64,000 nucleotides of DNA from positions 248,001-312,000 of the forward strand of contig CP047043.1 of assembly GCA_020541285.1 (NCBI GenBank). Reading direction: 5' to 3'. This document shows positions 23,397-34,936 of the stretch, one piece after another (position 1 is the first letter of the stretch; the number at the start of each line of letters is the position of its first letter). This stretch comes from Candidatus Gillettellia adelgis. GTDB lineage: Bacteria; Pseudomonadota; Gammaproteobacteria; Enterobacterales; Enterobacteriaceae. The notes under the pieces were generated by a model. It made no database searches. It saw only the letters and a program-made list of their open reading frames with translations, and was not told the origin of the DNA. The translations under genes and the position numbers were made by a program.

Positions 23397-24821
23397 ATGC
23401 GTACTGAAATTAAAGCTCAGGTCGTTGTGCTTGGAGCGGGTCCAGCAGGTTATTCTGCAGCTTTTCGTTGTGCTGATTTAGGTCTTCAAACCGTGCTAGT
23501 TGAACGTCATTCAACATTAGGAGGAGTGTGTCTGAATGTAGGATGCATCCCCTCTAAAGCACTATTGCACCTTGCTAAAGTGATTGAAGAAGCTAAAGCA
23601 TTAATCGCACAGGGTATCATTTTTAATAAACCAAGAACAGATATTGATGCAGTTCGTTCTTGGAAAGAAAAAGTAATTACGCGATTAGCTCAAGGGCTAT
23701 TTAGTATGGCTACAGAAAGAAAAATCACAATAGTCAATGGATTAGGAAGGTTTACAAGTGTGAATACTTTGGTAGTTGAAGGGGCGCGTAGTTTTACTAC
23801 GATTAATTTTAGTTATGCTATTATCGCTGCGGGTTCTCGTCCTATCGAATTATCGCATGTTCCTCACAACGATCCACGTGTCTGGGATTCTACTGACGCA
23901 TTATTACTAAGCACTATCCCACGACGTTTGCTAGTCATTGGCGGGGGTATTATTGGTATGGAAATGGGTACTGTATACCATTCGTTGGGATCACAGATCG
24001 ACGTAGTGGAAAGGTTAGATCAAGTAATACCACTTGCAGATAAAGATATTATTTCAGTTTTCTCAAAACACATTAAAAAGCAGTTTAACCTTATGCTGGA
24101 AACTAAGGTGATCGCAGTAGATGCTAAAGGGACTGGCATCTATGTTACGATGAAAGGGAAAAACTCTCCAGCCGAGTCAAAGTGCTATGATGCAGTATTA
24201 GTAGCTATTGGACGCATACCGAATGGTAATCTATTAGATGTTGAAAAAGCAGGAGTGGACGTCGATGAGTTTGGTTTTATCAATGTAGACAAACAATTGC
24301 GCACTAATATACCGCATATTTTTGCTATCGGCGATATTATTGGCCAGCCAATGCTAGCACACAAAGGTGTATATGAAGGTCATATAGCCGCAGAAGTTAT
24401 TTCTGGCATGAAGCACTATTTCAATCCAAAAGTCATTCCATCAATTGCTTATACTATACCAGAGGTAGCATGGGTAGGTTTAACCGAGAAAGACATACAA
24501 GACAAAAATATTAACTATGAAACTGCTACCTTTCCATGGAGTGCTTCTGGCCGTGCTATTACTTCCAACTGTGTAGATGGTATAACTAAACTAATCTTCG
24601 ATAAAACCTCGCATCGCATCATTGGTGGTGCTGTTGTTGGGAATAATAGTAGCGAGTTATTAGGTGAAATTGGACTAGCTATTGAAATGGGCTGTGACGC
24701 TGAAGACCTTGCATTAACTATTCACGCACACCCAACTTTGTATGAATCTGTAGGCCGATCAGCAGAGATGTACGTAGGTCGTATTACTGACCTATTGAAT
24801 CTGAAAGCTAAGCAATACTAA
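23397..24821 (+). CDS. lpd: Dihydrolipoamide dehydrogenase (E3)
   Basis: Lpd reoxidises dihydrolipoyl groups with NAD+ and is shared by the pyruvate and 2-oxoglutarate dehydrogenase complexes and the glycine cleavage system. The product is 474 residues, as in E. coli. It shows the FAD-binding VVLGAGPAGYSAAF, the redox pair Cys45/Cys50 (GGVCLNVGCIPSKALL), the NAD-binding VIGGGIIGMEMG, the second FAD motif FAIGDIIGQPMLAHKG and the C-terminal catalytic HAHPTLYESVG. A GTG two codons upstream (23391) overlaps the ribosome binding site AGAGG. The ATG at 23397 is preferred because MRTEIKAQVVVLG matches E. coli MSTEIKTQVVVLG. Confidence 0.97.
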   Translation: MRTEIKAQVVVLGAGPAGYSAAFRCADLGLQTVLVERHSTLGGVCLNVGCIPSKALLHLAKVIEEAKALIAQGIIFNKPRTDIDAVRSWKEKVITRLAQGLFSMATERKITIVNGLGRFTSVNTLVVEGARSFTTINFSYAIIAAGSRPIELSHVPHNDPRVWDSTDALLLSTIPRRLLVIGGGIIGMEMGTVYHSLGSQIDVVERLDQVIPLADKDIISVFSKHIKKQFNLMLETKVIAVDAKGTGIYVTMKGKNSPAESKCYDAVLVAIGRIPNGNLLDVEKAGVDVDEFGFINVDKQLRTNIPHIFAIGDIIGQPMLAHKGVYEGHIAAEVISGMKHYFNPKVIPSIAYTIPEVAWVGLTEKDIQDKNINYETATFPWSASGRAITSNCVDGITKLIFDKTSHRIIGGAVVGNNSSELLGEIGLAIEMGCDAEDLALTIHAHPTLYESVGRSAEMYVGRITDLLNLKAKQY

Positions 24822-27800
24822 TATGAGTGGGTTTAGTTGCCTTAAAAAGCAACCTATTAAAGAGAGATTTCGTGTCCGCTCTTTTGAATGATTCGCCTCT
24901 ATTCTAGATACTAGACATATATAATTTAAGTTGATAAGAGGTTGAACATAACATCTATTCATGAAACGTAAAAGTCTGAAAAACTTACTGATTTTTTTAA
25001 TGTTAGATTTATTAAGCGGTTCTTCAATGCTTGCGTAGTGAAAAAAGCAGTACTTGATTTTATTGTTGTGCTAGTTTTAATGTCTATTAATAACTCGTTA
25101 TCCTAAATAATGTTACGTGTCTTGTGATGTTAAAACTACCAGTATTTTAATTTATTTTTTTGAAAATCCCAGAATATTAATGGCATCTCATCAGGTATCA
25201 CTAGTAGCACAATATTTTATTTTAATTAATATTAGTAGCGTTACGACAAATTATTAGTGAATCCGTTAGTTTAGGATTGTTATTGAGCATTAGTTAATAA
25301 ACCTTGATTTATAATGATGAAGATAAAAGTAATTCATGCGTTACTACGATAATCATCTTGATAATCAATTCACAATCATATAATCACACTAAAGCTTACG
25401 CTCCTCTATCACTTTTATATAGAGCAGTAACCTCATAATTTCAGTTATGGCGCTGGATTTTTAATGACTCTTTGGTTTTAACGATGTGTATTATAGTAGA
25501 CAAAGCATAGCCGTGAGATCACTGACATGGCGAAGAAGCTTCGAAAGAAGCCAGACTGTATAGTGTGAGTAACAACTAGGAGCGCCGTTTTAATTAACAA
25601 AAATATCGTTCAACGCTCTAATTATTATCTTATGATACACAAATGAGAGAGCGAGCTATCTTTCTAGAGAATACTCCGAGCAATAGTAAGTTAAGAATAT
25701 AACGATTGTTTTATAAATCACTAAGTATTTTACATAATTGCATTATTAGGTAATTGCTACATCAGTAAGACTCATGGATCTAGAATAAGTAATGATCGTT
25801 TTGGGCTATAGTTATTAGATCGTTTTTTATTTCAAAAATCTTATGTAATTTAATAAGCTAAGATAGCTTTATGGACAAACGGTATTATCATTCTAGTCTT
25901 TACATTACATATAATGACTAGACACTCTTGCTGATGGCATAATGTTAGTATAAATTTATTTGCTTGTGAAACGAGTAAAAATCTATTACCAATGCGTATT
26001 GGGCATGACTTTGATTTTGGCATTCCAATAGCATATGCTTCAATTACTAAGTGACTGAACTGAGGTACTTAGCATAACTACTGGCTCATAGTTGATCAAC
26101 TATAGTCTACGATACTATATATGTATGGTAGATCGTCGTAATAACGATTTTTAAATTAGCATAAATTTACTGCTATATTATTTGGTCGTCATGATAAGCG
26201 AATGATTAAAATAATGCAGTTTTTCTGCTAGTTTTATGTCTGGCTATTTAGCGCAACTAAACATCTATAATAAGACAGTTATGCGGTGTAGTTGTCAGGA
26301 GCTATGTTATTTGTTTATCAGCGTCAGAAAATTTCTATATGTGATCGGAAAGTTTATTTGAGGTATTTTATAAAACTAATTGTATTGGACGAGTGATATT
26401 TATCGGTATTAGATTAATTTATTTTCCTTTCAACGTCTCATCTTGGTAAGAGTATAGATCGTGCGATCAGGATAATGAGTGTAAAGTATCAAACTTTAAT
26501 AGTAAAAATCCTCTGATCATAGTATTTTATAGTTAAATTAGATATAATCCAAGGATTATTATAGACGTTAAAATACCCGGTAAAATTGACTATTTCATTT
26601 AATTATTGTTCAGAATCAGCACTAAATTTATTTTTTTTGATGACTTATGTACAAATTTTTAAATATTCTGAGCGTTAAATTTCTATTTTAAAAAAATAGG
26701 CATGGACAGTGCTATATCTCGATGATCCGTAAGGCATTAGATAATAAATACTTAAGCATTTAAGGAACTGATGTACAGTGTAAATAGCGTTTATCTACAG
26801 TAGACAGGTAAAACATAGGGATGCAGTGTGTTACTCCAAAAAACGCTTACTCTAGTCAGTAATTAAGAGAGCAGTATAGATCATAATAGCTAACGTATAT
26901 TTAATGCGCAGTATTATGAATATAATTTACCTTGCACGCAATTAGATGAAGCAAATAGAATTTTGTAGTCTAGATATCAACATTACTAATCGGCGTGATC
27001 TATAATTCATAGAAATATTTTCCAATAACTTACTTGCAATATGTGATTATATAACAAGTGATATTGATACTTAACGGTATTAAATGATAATGTTAAATGA
27101 GTTTTACTGCGTTTTTTAAAAAATCTTATTTATACCTGTAGATATTTTGGCTGATTGTTTTCATATGCTTTTTATATGTTATTTTTAACACCCAGCATAA
27201 ATCGATTAAATAAAATTTTTTAGCGAAGAAATGTTTTATATTTACTATTTTTACTATTCTTCAGGACATTGCGCAAAGTTTAGCACGTAAGGCTGTTGTA
27301 GTAAATTTATCATAACATTGTACAAAGAAGTTTACCATTATTAGTTAATAGTGCGAGCTATTATAGTATGCATGTGTATTTCATCTTCTGAACTACCATG
27401 GATTGGAACGTTGGTTCTAATGATTTGTTAAGATAAAATATGTACCTGTAGTTTTTTGTTATAGGTATTACAGCTACTGTTGATACGGGAAGGTCCTTTG
27501 CAATAATAATCTAAACTTACATGCTTGCTTGTAACTAGGAAATGCAGTAGTGGCTATTAAAATATCAAAAAGATATTCATACAACATGACCCCACGTATA
27601 TAGCAGGTTATACCCGTAATATTCAGGCTCATCTCTCTAAATGATCGTATTTTATACCTTATTGCATGGATACTTGCAATATACCCCTTACTTACGGCTG
27701 AGCATTAATTAATAATCAGTAACGGAGAAGTTCAATGATCTGGCGAAGGATTACAGACTAAAGGAGTGTTCTCTCTAGTTAATAACGGTCGATGCATAGG

Positions 27801-30800
27801 CTGCGCTGCAGAAAGTATGATACGTAAATCGATGTGGTTAGCATCTATCATATTCCTGTCGTATTGAGCGACGCTATCATCTCAGGCAACTCAAAAAAAC
27901 AAGTAAAAGAGATTAGTGTAAAATATAATAGTGCACTGTATGTTTACTGATTATTCACTAAAACAGACTACCTCCCCATCAATCTTAATTGAGTAATGTT
28001 ACACCGTAACAACTCTCGCCAAAAACTGAGCTAATGATTTAAAACGTGTGGTTATCCAAAGTTAAACATGGACGATATAGTAGTAATTTATAACAACGAT
28101 AATACTATAATTCACAATGCTAGGTTTACTATTGTAAGGCGATTGTATTTGTATATTAATCGGTATAAAAAAGTGGAAATCCATGTTATTTAAAGATTAT
28201 ACTAACCTAGTAAAACTTGCTGTGCGACTGGCACTACTTAGTGAAAAACTGGTCTGAATTCCTTTTAAACAATCTGATTTTCTAGGTACTGTAGAGCAAG
28301 GAGATAGTTTACAATTTTCACGTAATTATAGAAGACGTAGTTATAATAAATGGTTCTAGTAAAAACTACCCGTATATCCTTTTATAAGTACATTCATTAT
28401 TCATGAATCACGCGGTAGTTACTAAATGTTTTACAGTCATTACTTTTGCGAAAAATAATTTAAAGGTGGCGTTTAGCGAGATACAACCAGCTATCCATTT
28501 ATTAAACAGGGTTTTTACATACTGATAACGGTTCGTAGATTATCACTGTGTTTGATGAGGAGCGTCTAATACTATTCTGTAGTCATGATGGAGCTGATGC
28601 AGTAGTACGAAACTAATACAAAGGAAAGTTGTTGTAAATGATAGAACGCATCATACAACTTGTAATTATAATTATATAGCAAAACTGTTTAGATCAGTGC
28701 TATCGTTGATGATATCTGCGAGTTTTGCTTAACTTACTTGATGCTGCGAGATGATAGGCATAGGCATTGATAGACAATGCATGATCACATATCATGGTTC
28801 TCGAGATAAATAAGGCTGATGTACTTAAGCTACCTTAGCTTCTTGCTAGTATATTTTGTACTAATATATTAATAGTGTTAGTAATAACGTTGATGTGTTA
28901 TATTACTCAACTGTGTTAAAATGCGATATTAGTTTTTTACCTTTAACTATTTGGTTAGTGGACTAATCCTTTCACTCCATTTAATATTAATTAATATGCA
29001 GCGGGTGAACTTTATAAATATTCTCAGCATCGCCGAAAAAATGTACAATAAATTAAATGTATCTTTAGAATATCTTTCTCGATATTATCATTATTGCAAA
29101 AAAATATTATGCTGATGACATTTTAATATAAATCATGTGATTCGACTCAGTATGTCGTTACTATACTTAAAATGTTTTCTTCATTCTACTCAATACTTGT
29201 ACAATAGCAGAAAAACCCGTCATGTACGCTTAGTGATCGCGACAGTCAGCACGTTAGGCACTACTATATATATTCACTGATTGGTTTAACTGAGCGCTGA
29301 TTACTTCTATTATTATAGTACTAGAAGTAGTGCTATTTATTTTACTCGAGTTTTTAATCGTGTTATTGGCGACGTTATTATAGTTTTACAAACGTCGGTA
29401 TTGCTAATAACTTTCTTGTACTTCTGAAAACACTGTATTAGCCTCGAAATGACATAGTATTTGCATACCCTATAAAATTACGATAACATTTAGACCAATT
29501 ATTAATGCACTGTTTGTTGATTCATTTTTACAGTGCGTGATTATTTTTTATCGTTGCAGATTTAATCTGAAAAGTGCTGTTGTGTGATTTTATGCTATAG
29601 AGTTAGTTATTTTGATGATACTTTGCTCATTCGATACTATTAAACTTAGTTATGACATATACAGTAGGATCTACTTGTACTCGGAAATTGTTGTTTGAAA
29701 TGTTCTATATAGTCACCATTGGCTATCTGTAAAAGAGAAATCAGGTGAAATAAGATAATATAGTGATTTTATCTGTTCGATCACGATTGTATTGAGGGGA
29801 TATTTGTATATCCACACGCACTTAGTGCGTAAGTAATATATTTTGATAATAGTTTTTCAGTATTACAGATAGTCGATGAAAATTAACGTTATTAATGCCT
29901 AGTACTATCTTGGCAAGCATGGTATTAGAGCGAATAGATTTTATATTTACTGCTTTAATTTATACTGTATAGAAGTGCTTAGCTACTAGAAAAGTAGTTA
30001 GGCTTCGAGTTTTTTGTACTTGTATTGACTATTATCACTGTATTGCAGACAGTAGGGATAATGTGAGTAGTCGTAATGTTGGTTTCACTAAAAATTATTT
30101 CTTTTATGTTATTCCGTAATTTGACTCACATGTTCAGTATTACAATGATGCTGTTAGTATTTCATAGATTGGTATAAAGATTTATTGCATTAGCTACTAT
30201 ATTCATAGTAGAAAAATGGAATGTTGTGTGTACTTAAACGTATAATAGCATCATCAGTTTATCCAACCCTCTCTAGGATTTAGATACCTCCTAATTTTTT
30301 AATTGACTCAATAATGACTACCTAGTTTAGAATGCACTACCTATTAGGCATCGTTTGTACAGTAAAAGTTGTATATGTATAACTAATGTTGCGTATTCTA
30401 GATATTTCTGAGATAAAATTATAAGGATCACGCGATTATATTAATAAGTAACAGCTTATTGTATAACGATAACGTTATTAAAAGTATATTTGATCAACTT
30501 GCGGTTTCTTTATTATATCGTTAAAGCTTAGAAAATAATGGGTATAGAGTATTAATCTATCATCTGTACTACATTGATGTAGCTGTTAGAGTCTTTTCTT
30601 CTATTACAATATTCATTGTAAAATAGTTTAAACTCTACTGACTGGGTAGTATATGAAATTTACATGGTGCTATACTAAGACTTATTGTATTAAGTATATC
30701 GCATTATCAGTGATTATAAAATATATAGAAATTCACTATCTTTCTGGAGAATAACTGATTGATGATTGTTAAAATTATCAGTAAAAATACATAAATTTCT

Positions 30801-31182
30801 ATATGAGAAATACTTATTGCATTATTATGTTAAACGATAATATATGCTAAATAGCATATACCCTAAATAATTCCAGTGTCGGGAAAACGGCAATGCAATA
30901 AATTTCCAGGGAATTAATTAAACAGCCCAAGCAGAACAGTAACATATGAAAATAGAAAGATACCGAAGATACAGACCCATCTATATACGGCATACTCGAA
31001 CTTATAGTATTTGTCACTGATTATGCTTAAAGAGTATTATTTATATAAATATAGTCTGTGGTATAAGTGTCGATGATATGCTCAATAAAATTTAAAGTTA
31101 AGGGGATGGCCTGACTTCTTTCGGAAGCATTGACCATGTATGTTACTATGTCTTGCAGTATTTAGTATCAATAAGGATTTTA
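24822..31182. other. 6.4 kb gene-free stretch between lpd and thrS
   Basis: No open frame of 60 codons or more occurs on either strand. No RNA gene or insertion element is visible. In E. coli lpd is followed by yacH, acnB, yacL and speDE; none could be recognised. A locally richer patch at 27770-27900 has a 20-codon frame without a match. A weak hairpin (GTTGC...GCAAC, 24836-24853) follows lpd. The last 80 bases form the thrS leader. They include a small hairpin CTTC/GAAG near 31114-31126, possibly a relic of the tRNA-like thrS operator, though this cannot be shown by eye. Confidence 0.65.
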
Positions 31183-33111
31183 ATGCCTATTATTTCGCTA
31201 CCTGACGGCAGTCGGTATGATTTTAATCATCCTATCTCTGTTTTGGATGTTGCTTGCAATATCGGGCCTGACTTAGCGAAAAATTGTATTGCTGGTCGAG
31301 TTAATGGGAAGTTAATCGATGCTTCGGAGCGGATTCAATCTAATGCTACACTACAGATCATCACCACCAAGGATCTTGAAGGATTAGAAATTATTCGTTA
31401 CTCGTGTACGCATTTATTAGGACATGCGATAAAACAGTTATGGCCAAATACTAAGATGGCCATTGGTTCTGTAATTGATAATGGTTTCTACTATGATGTA
31501 GAGATTAACGACACTTTAACACAGAAAAATTTGCATCTATTAGAAAAACGTATGCATGCGCTTGCGGATAAAAATTATACTGTTTTTAAAAAAAAGGTTA
31601 GTTGGCAAGAAGCACGTAATATCTTTGTTGCACGCGATGAAACCTACAAAGTCGCTATTCTAGATGAAAATATTAGCTATAAAGATTTTCCTAGTCTGTA
31701 TTTGCACAAAGAATACATCGATATGTGTCGTGGTCCGCATGTACCGAATATGCGTTTTTGTCAGCATTTTAAGCTACAAAAAACTGCTGGCGCTTACTGG
31801 CGCAGTGATCAAAAAAATAAAATGTTATTGCGTATCTACGGTACTGCCTGGGCAGATAAAAAGCAGCTAAATGATTACCTACAACACTTGGAAGCAGTAG
31901 TGCAGAGAGATCATCGTAAAATTGGTAAACAGCTAAATCTGTATCATATTCAAGATGAAGCACCTGGAATGGTGTTTTGGCATAACGACGGATGGATAAT
32001 TTTCCGTGAATTAGAGGCTTTTGTTCGCATAAAACTTAAAGAATATGAATATCAAGAAGTAAAGAGTCCGTTTATGATGGATTATGTGCTATGGGAAAAA
32101 ACCGGTCATTGGGAAAACTATAAAGATGCAATGTTTGTTACGTCATCAGAAAACCGGAACTATTGCATTAAACCAATGAACTGCCCAGGTCATGTACAGA
32201 TTTTTAATCAAGGATTAAAGTCATATCGCGATTTGCCTGTACGCATGGGAGAGTTTGGTAGCTGCCACCGAAATGAGCCTTCTGGTTCGTTGCATGGTTT
32301 AATGCGCGCACGTAGCTTTACGCAGGATGACGCGCATATTTTTTGTACTAAAGAGCAGATTCGTTCTGAAGTAAACGCATGTATTTGTATGATTTATGAT
32401 TTGTATGCTACCTTTGGTTTTGATAAGATTGCAGTTAGGTTATCTACGCGCCCCGATAAGTACATTGGGGCAGATGATGTATGGACGCGTGCGGAAGAAG
32501 ACTTAGCTGCTGCATTAACTGAAAAAGGTATTGCATTTGAATACCAACCGGGTGAAGGGGCATTTTATGGGCCAAAAATTGAATTTACTTTACATGATTG
32601 TTTAGATCGTGCATGGCAATGTGGTACTGTGCAGCTTGATTTTTTCTTGCCGAATCGCTTAAACGCATTTTATATTGATGAAGACAATAATCACGCTCTG
32701 CCGGTTATAATTCATCGGGCTATATTAGGTTCTATAGAACGTTTTATTGCGATTCTTACTGAAGAATATGCAGGGTTTTACCCAACATGGATTGCTCCAG
32801 TGCAAGTAGTCGTAATAAATATTACTGATAGTCAGGCAGACTATGTGCATAAAGTGACTAGGAGATTTCAAGATGCTGGTATTCGTGCGAAAGCAGATTT
32901 AAGAAATGGAAGGATAGGGTTTAAAATTCGCGAACATACATTACGTCGGGTTCCATATATATTAGTTTGCGGCGATAAAGAGGTCGAAGCAGGAAATGTT
33001 GCTGTTCGTACGCGCCATGGAAGAAACTTAGGAATTCACAATATTAATGAAGTTTTAGATAAGCTGCTACAAGAAATTCGTAGCCGTAGTCTTTATCAAC
33101 TGGAGGAATAA
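31183..33111 (+). CDS. thrS: Threonyl-tRNA synthetase
   Basis: ThrRS is a class II synthetase charging tRNA-Thr, with an editing domain for Ser-tRNA-Thr. The product is 642 residues, as in E. coli. It has the N-terminal TGS domain ([16 protein letters not shown]), the editing domain with [12 protein letters not shown], and the catalytic core. The zinc ligands lie in [10 protein letters not shown] (Cys), [10 protein letters not shown] (His) and [10 protein letters not shown] (His). The C-terminal anticodon-binding domain includes [10 protein letters not shown]. Upstream in-frame TTG codons exist, but the ATG at 31183 has an AAGGA ribosome binding site and matches the family start. infC begins three bases after the stop, as in the E. 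coli thrS-infC-rpmI-rplT operon. E. coli ThrRS represses its own mRNA through a leader operator. Confidence 0.97.
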   Translation: MPIISLPDGSRYDFNHPISVLDVACNIGPDLAKNCIAGRVNGKLIDASERIQSNATLQIITTKDLEGLEIIRYSCTHLLGHAIKQLWPNTKMAIGSVIDNGFYYDVEINDTLTQKNLHLLEKRMHALADKNYTVFKKKVSWQEARNIFVARDETYKVAILDENISYKDFPSLYLHKEYIDMCRGPHVPNMRFCQHFKLQKTAGAYWRSDQKNKMLLRIYGTAWADKKQLNDYLQHLEAVVQRDHRKIGKQLNLYHIQDEAPGMVFWHNDGWIIFRELEAFVRIKLKEYEYQEVKSPFMMDYVLWEKTGHWENYKDAMFVTSSENRNYCIKPMNCPGHVQIFNQGLKSYRDLPVRMGEFGSCHRNEPSGSLHGLMRARSFTQDDAHIFCTKEQIRSEVNACICMIYDLYATFGFDKIAVRLSTRPDKYIGADDVWTRAEEDLAAALTEKGIAFEYQPGEGAFYGPKIEFTLHDCLDRAWQCGTVQLDFFLPNRLNAFYIDEDNNHALPVIIHRAILGSIERFIAILTEEYAGFYPTWIAPVQVVVINITDSQADYVHKVTRRFQDAGIRAKADLRNGRIGFKIREHTLRRVPYILVCGDKEVEAGNVAVRTRHGRNLGIHNINEVLDKLLQEIRSRSLYQLEE

Positions 33112-33114
33112 AGT

Positions 33115-33666
33115 ATTAAAGTCGGAAAACGAGTGCAACAAGCGCATCCTCATCGTATTAATAGAGAAATTCGTGCGCAAGACGTTCGTCTTACTGGTGT
33201 TAATGGTGAGCAGTTTGGCGTTGTTAGCTTCAATACAGCTCTTGAAAAAGCCGAAGCGGCGAGTATTGATCTAGTAGAAATTAGCCCATATGCCGAGCCA
33301 CCTGTATGCCGGATGATGGATTACGGTAAGTTTCTTTATGAGAAGAGTAAATTGACAAAAGAGCAGAAAAAAAAGAATAAAGTTATTCATGTTAAGGAGA
33401 TTAAGTTCCGCCCTGGGACGGATGATGGTGATTATCAGGTCAAAGTACGTAATCTAATTCGTTTTTTAAAAGATGGTGATAAAGTTAAAATTACTTTGCG
33501 TTTTCGTGGACGTGAAATGGCGCACCAACAAATTGGTATAGAAATGCTAAGCCGTGTTCGTAAAGATCTATGTGAAGCGACTGATTTAGCTGTTGTTGAA
33601 TCTTTTCCAGCCAAGATTGAAGGTCGTCAAATAATGATGGTACTTGCACCAAAAAAGAAACAATAA
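33115..33666 (+). CDS. infC: Translation initiation factor IF-3, AUU start codon
   Basis: IF3 binds the 30S subunit, prevents subunit association and checks the start codon. With start codon ATT at 33115-33117 the product is 183 residues and begins like E. coli IF3 (MKGGKRVQTARP; here [12 protein letters not shown]). A GGAGG ribosome binding site inside the last codons of thrS is correctly placed for this ATT. The first standard codon, GTG at 33133, is not preceded by one. The N- and C-domains are complete, including [29 protein letters not shown] and [11 protein letters not shown], ending APKKKQ as in E. coli. The rare AUU is the classical autoregulatory device: IF3 rejects its own start codon when abundant. 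Confidence 0.96.
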   Translation: MKVGKRVQQAHPHRINREIRAQDVRLTGVNGEQFGVVSFNTALEKAEAASIDLVEISPYAEPPVCRMMDYGKFLYEKSKLTKEQKKKNKVIHVKEIKFRPGTDDGDYQVKVRNLIRFLKDGDKVKITLRFRGREMAHQQIGIEMLSRVRKDLCEATDLAVVESFPAKIEGRQIMMVLAPKKKQ

Positions 33667-33760
33667 GACTTGCTAATAAAGTTAACTTTCACCGAATTTT
33701 TGTTGTATGGGCTTTCGTTAACTAACTGCTTGTAAATAATGCGAAGTGGGTTTCATAAAC

Positions 33761-33958
33761 ATGCCAAAAATTAAAACTATGCGTAGTGCATCGAAGCGTT
33801 TTAAAAAGACTGGAAGTGGTTTTTTTAAGCATAAGCATGCTAACCTGCGTCATATTCTTACTAAAAAATCAACTAAGCGTAAACGTCATCTATGCTCAAA
33901 AGGCTTAGTTTCGAAGAGTGATAAGTTGTTGATTAGTGTATACTTACCATACGCATAA
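33761..33958 (+). CDS. rpmI: 50S ribosomal protein L35
   Basis: L35 is a small basic protein of the large subunit. The 65-residue product ([19 protein letters not shown]...) has the same length as E. coli L35 and the same ending LPYA. The ATG at 33761 is chosen over an in-frame ATG at 33746 because it gives the family N-terminus. The segment [20 protein letters not shown] is nearly identical to E. coli. Several C-terminal positions are more variable ([16 protein letters not shown]). It lies between infC and rplT. In E. coli L20 represses rpmI translation through a pseudoknot spanning infC and the rpmI start; this cannot be judged by eye here. Confidence 0.95.
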   Translation: MPKIKTMRSASKRFKKTGSGFFKHKHANLRHILTKKSTKRKRHLCSKGLVSKSDKLLISVYLPYA

Positions 33959-34000
33959 AAAAACTACATGATATTAGAATAAGATTAAAAGGGGAAGTAT

Positions 34001-34357
34001 ATGGCTCGCGTAAAACGTAGTGTCATTGCACGGGCACGTCACAAGAAGATTATCAAACAAGCAAAAGGCTACTACGGTGCTCGTTCACGAGTATATCGTG
34101 TTGCATTTCAGGCAGTAATTAAGGCAGATCAGTATGCTTACCGCGATCGTCGTCAACGCAAGCGTCAATTTCGTCAATTGTGGGTGACACGTATTAACGC
34201 TGCTGCTCGTCAAGGTAGCTTGACTTACAGCAAATTCATTAGCGGATTGAAAAAAGCTTCTATTGAAATAGACCGTAAGATTTTAGCTGATCTTGCAGTC
34301 TTTGACAACGTCGCGTTTGGTATACTGATTGCGCGAGCGAAAGCAGCTCTAGCGTAA
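34001..34357 (+). CDS. rplT: 50S ribosomal protein L20
   Basis: L20 is an early-assembly protein of the 50S subunit and, in E. coli, the translational repressor of rpmI-rplT. The 118-residue product begins [20 protein letters not shown] and keeps [19 protein letters not shown] and [20 protein letters not shown]. Length and sequence match the E. coli protein throughout. An AGGGGAA ribosome binding site precedes the ATG. It is 42 bases after rpmI. A perfect hairpin at 34383-34407 follows. Confidence 0.97.
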   Translation: MARVKRSVIARARHKKIIKQAKGYYGARSRVYRVAFQAVIKADQYAYRDRRQRKRQFRQLWVTRINAAARQGSLTYSKFISGLKKASIEIDRKILADLAVFDNVAFGILIARAKAALA

Positions 34358-34382
34358 GAAAAGAACAAAACAGTTAATTGAA

Positions 34383-34407
34383 TGTTATTTATTTTTTATA
34401 AATAACA
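34383..34407 (+). terminator. Hairpin after rplT, possible terminator or 3' stabiliser
   Basis: Perfect 10-base arms (34383-34392 and 34398-34407) surround a loop of five T, starting 26 bases after the rplT stop. The stem is almost all A-T and no T-run follows. It is a weak intrinsic terminator at best, but its position after the ribosomal-protein genes fits a transcript end. Confidence 0.35.
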
Positions 34408-34576
34408 GCATTACGTATAAAACATATTGCGCTTTACGTGGCATATGCAAAGAATCGTGCTAGCATCTCGTCTACTTATTCAGTGTAATATTAATGAAGT
34501 GTATAGTTGAAATGCTGAAGTTTATAACTAATACTGATGAATTTAGTACATAAAGCTAACCAAATCACCTAATTAT

Positions 34577-34624
34577 ATGTATAAATTCGATTTTTATCGT
34601 TTTATTTTAGGAGATATTGTTTGA
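34577..34624 (+). CDS. pheM: Putative pheST leader peptide (pheM-like)
   Basis: A 15-codon frame reads MYKFDFYRFILGDIV, with three Phe and two Tyr, and ends 26 bases before the attenuator stem. E. coli pheM encodes [14 protein letters not shown] at the same place. The bases around and after its end (TTTAGGAG...TTTGAGTAAAAG) resemble the E. coli leader (CCAGGAGG...CGTGAGAAGAG), so the leader is homologous. However, the peptide end is shifted and only scattered Phe codons remain. Stalling at Phe codons when tRNA-Phe is uncharged would favour the antiterminator. Whether it still responds is uncertain. Confidence 0.45.
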   Translation: MYKFDFYRFILGDIV

Positions 34625-34650
34625 GTAAAAGATTTAACAAGTAAACTACA

Positions 34651-34676
34651 AACCTCCTTCTGTGGAGGTTTTTTTT
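34651..34676 (+). terminator. pheST attenuator terminator
   Basis: AACCTCC (34651-34657), a 6-base loop and GGAGGTT (34664-34670) form a G+C-rich stem followed directly by a run of T to 34676. E. coli has an equivalent CCTCC/GGAGG stem and T-run between pheM and pheS. It is the clearest intrinsic terminator in the window. It lies 260 bases upstream of pheS. The remaining 34358-34936 spacer holds no other gene. Confidence 0.8.
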
Positions 34677-34936
34677 AGGGCGCGAGTTTTGTTAGTGATC
34701 AAGACGTAGCATGATTACTACATATAGTCACTCAATTCACCTTCTAGACAGTTATTAGTAATTAGGTAAGTATTGTCTTGAGGTATATTGGTTTATTAAC
34801 ATTAGATCTTAACTAATAATATGTCGTAAGTAGGTCTAATAACTATAATTGACAGTTCATACGGTTAAGCCGTTGACGTGTTGTATGTTATATAATAATT
34901 ACTTAGCGTTGTATTAGATGAAGGAAGAAGAGAGTA

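Noticed and set aside
17074-30905. Similar segments near 17074 and 30877 (AAAAC-GCAATGCAAT) as a dispersed repeat
   Set aside because: Only about 15 of 16 bases match; pairs of this quality are expected by chance in a window of this size and composition.
31105-31140. Small stem CTTC/GAAG before thrS as the tRNA-like thrS operator
   Set aside because: Only four pairs; homology to the E. coli operator cannot be shown by eye.
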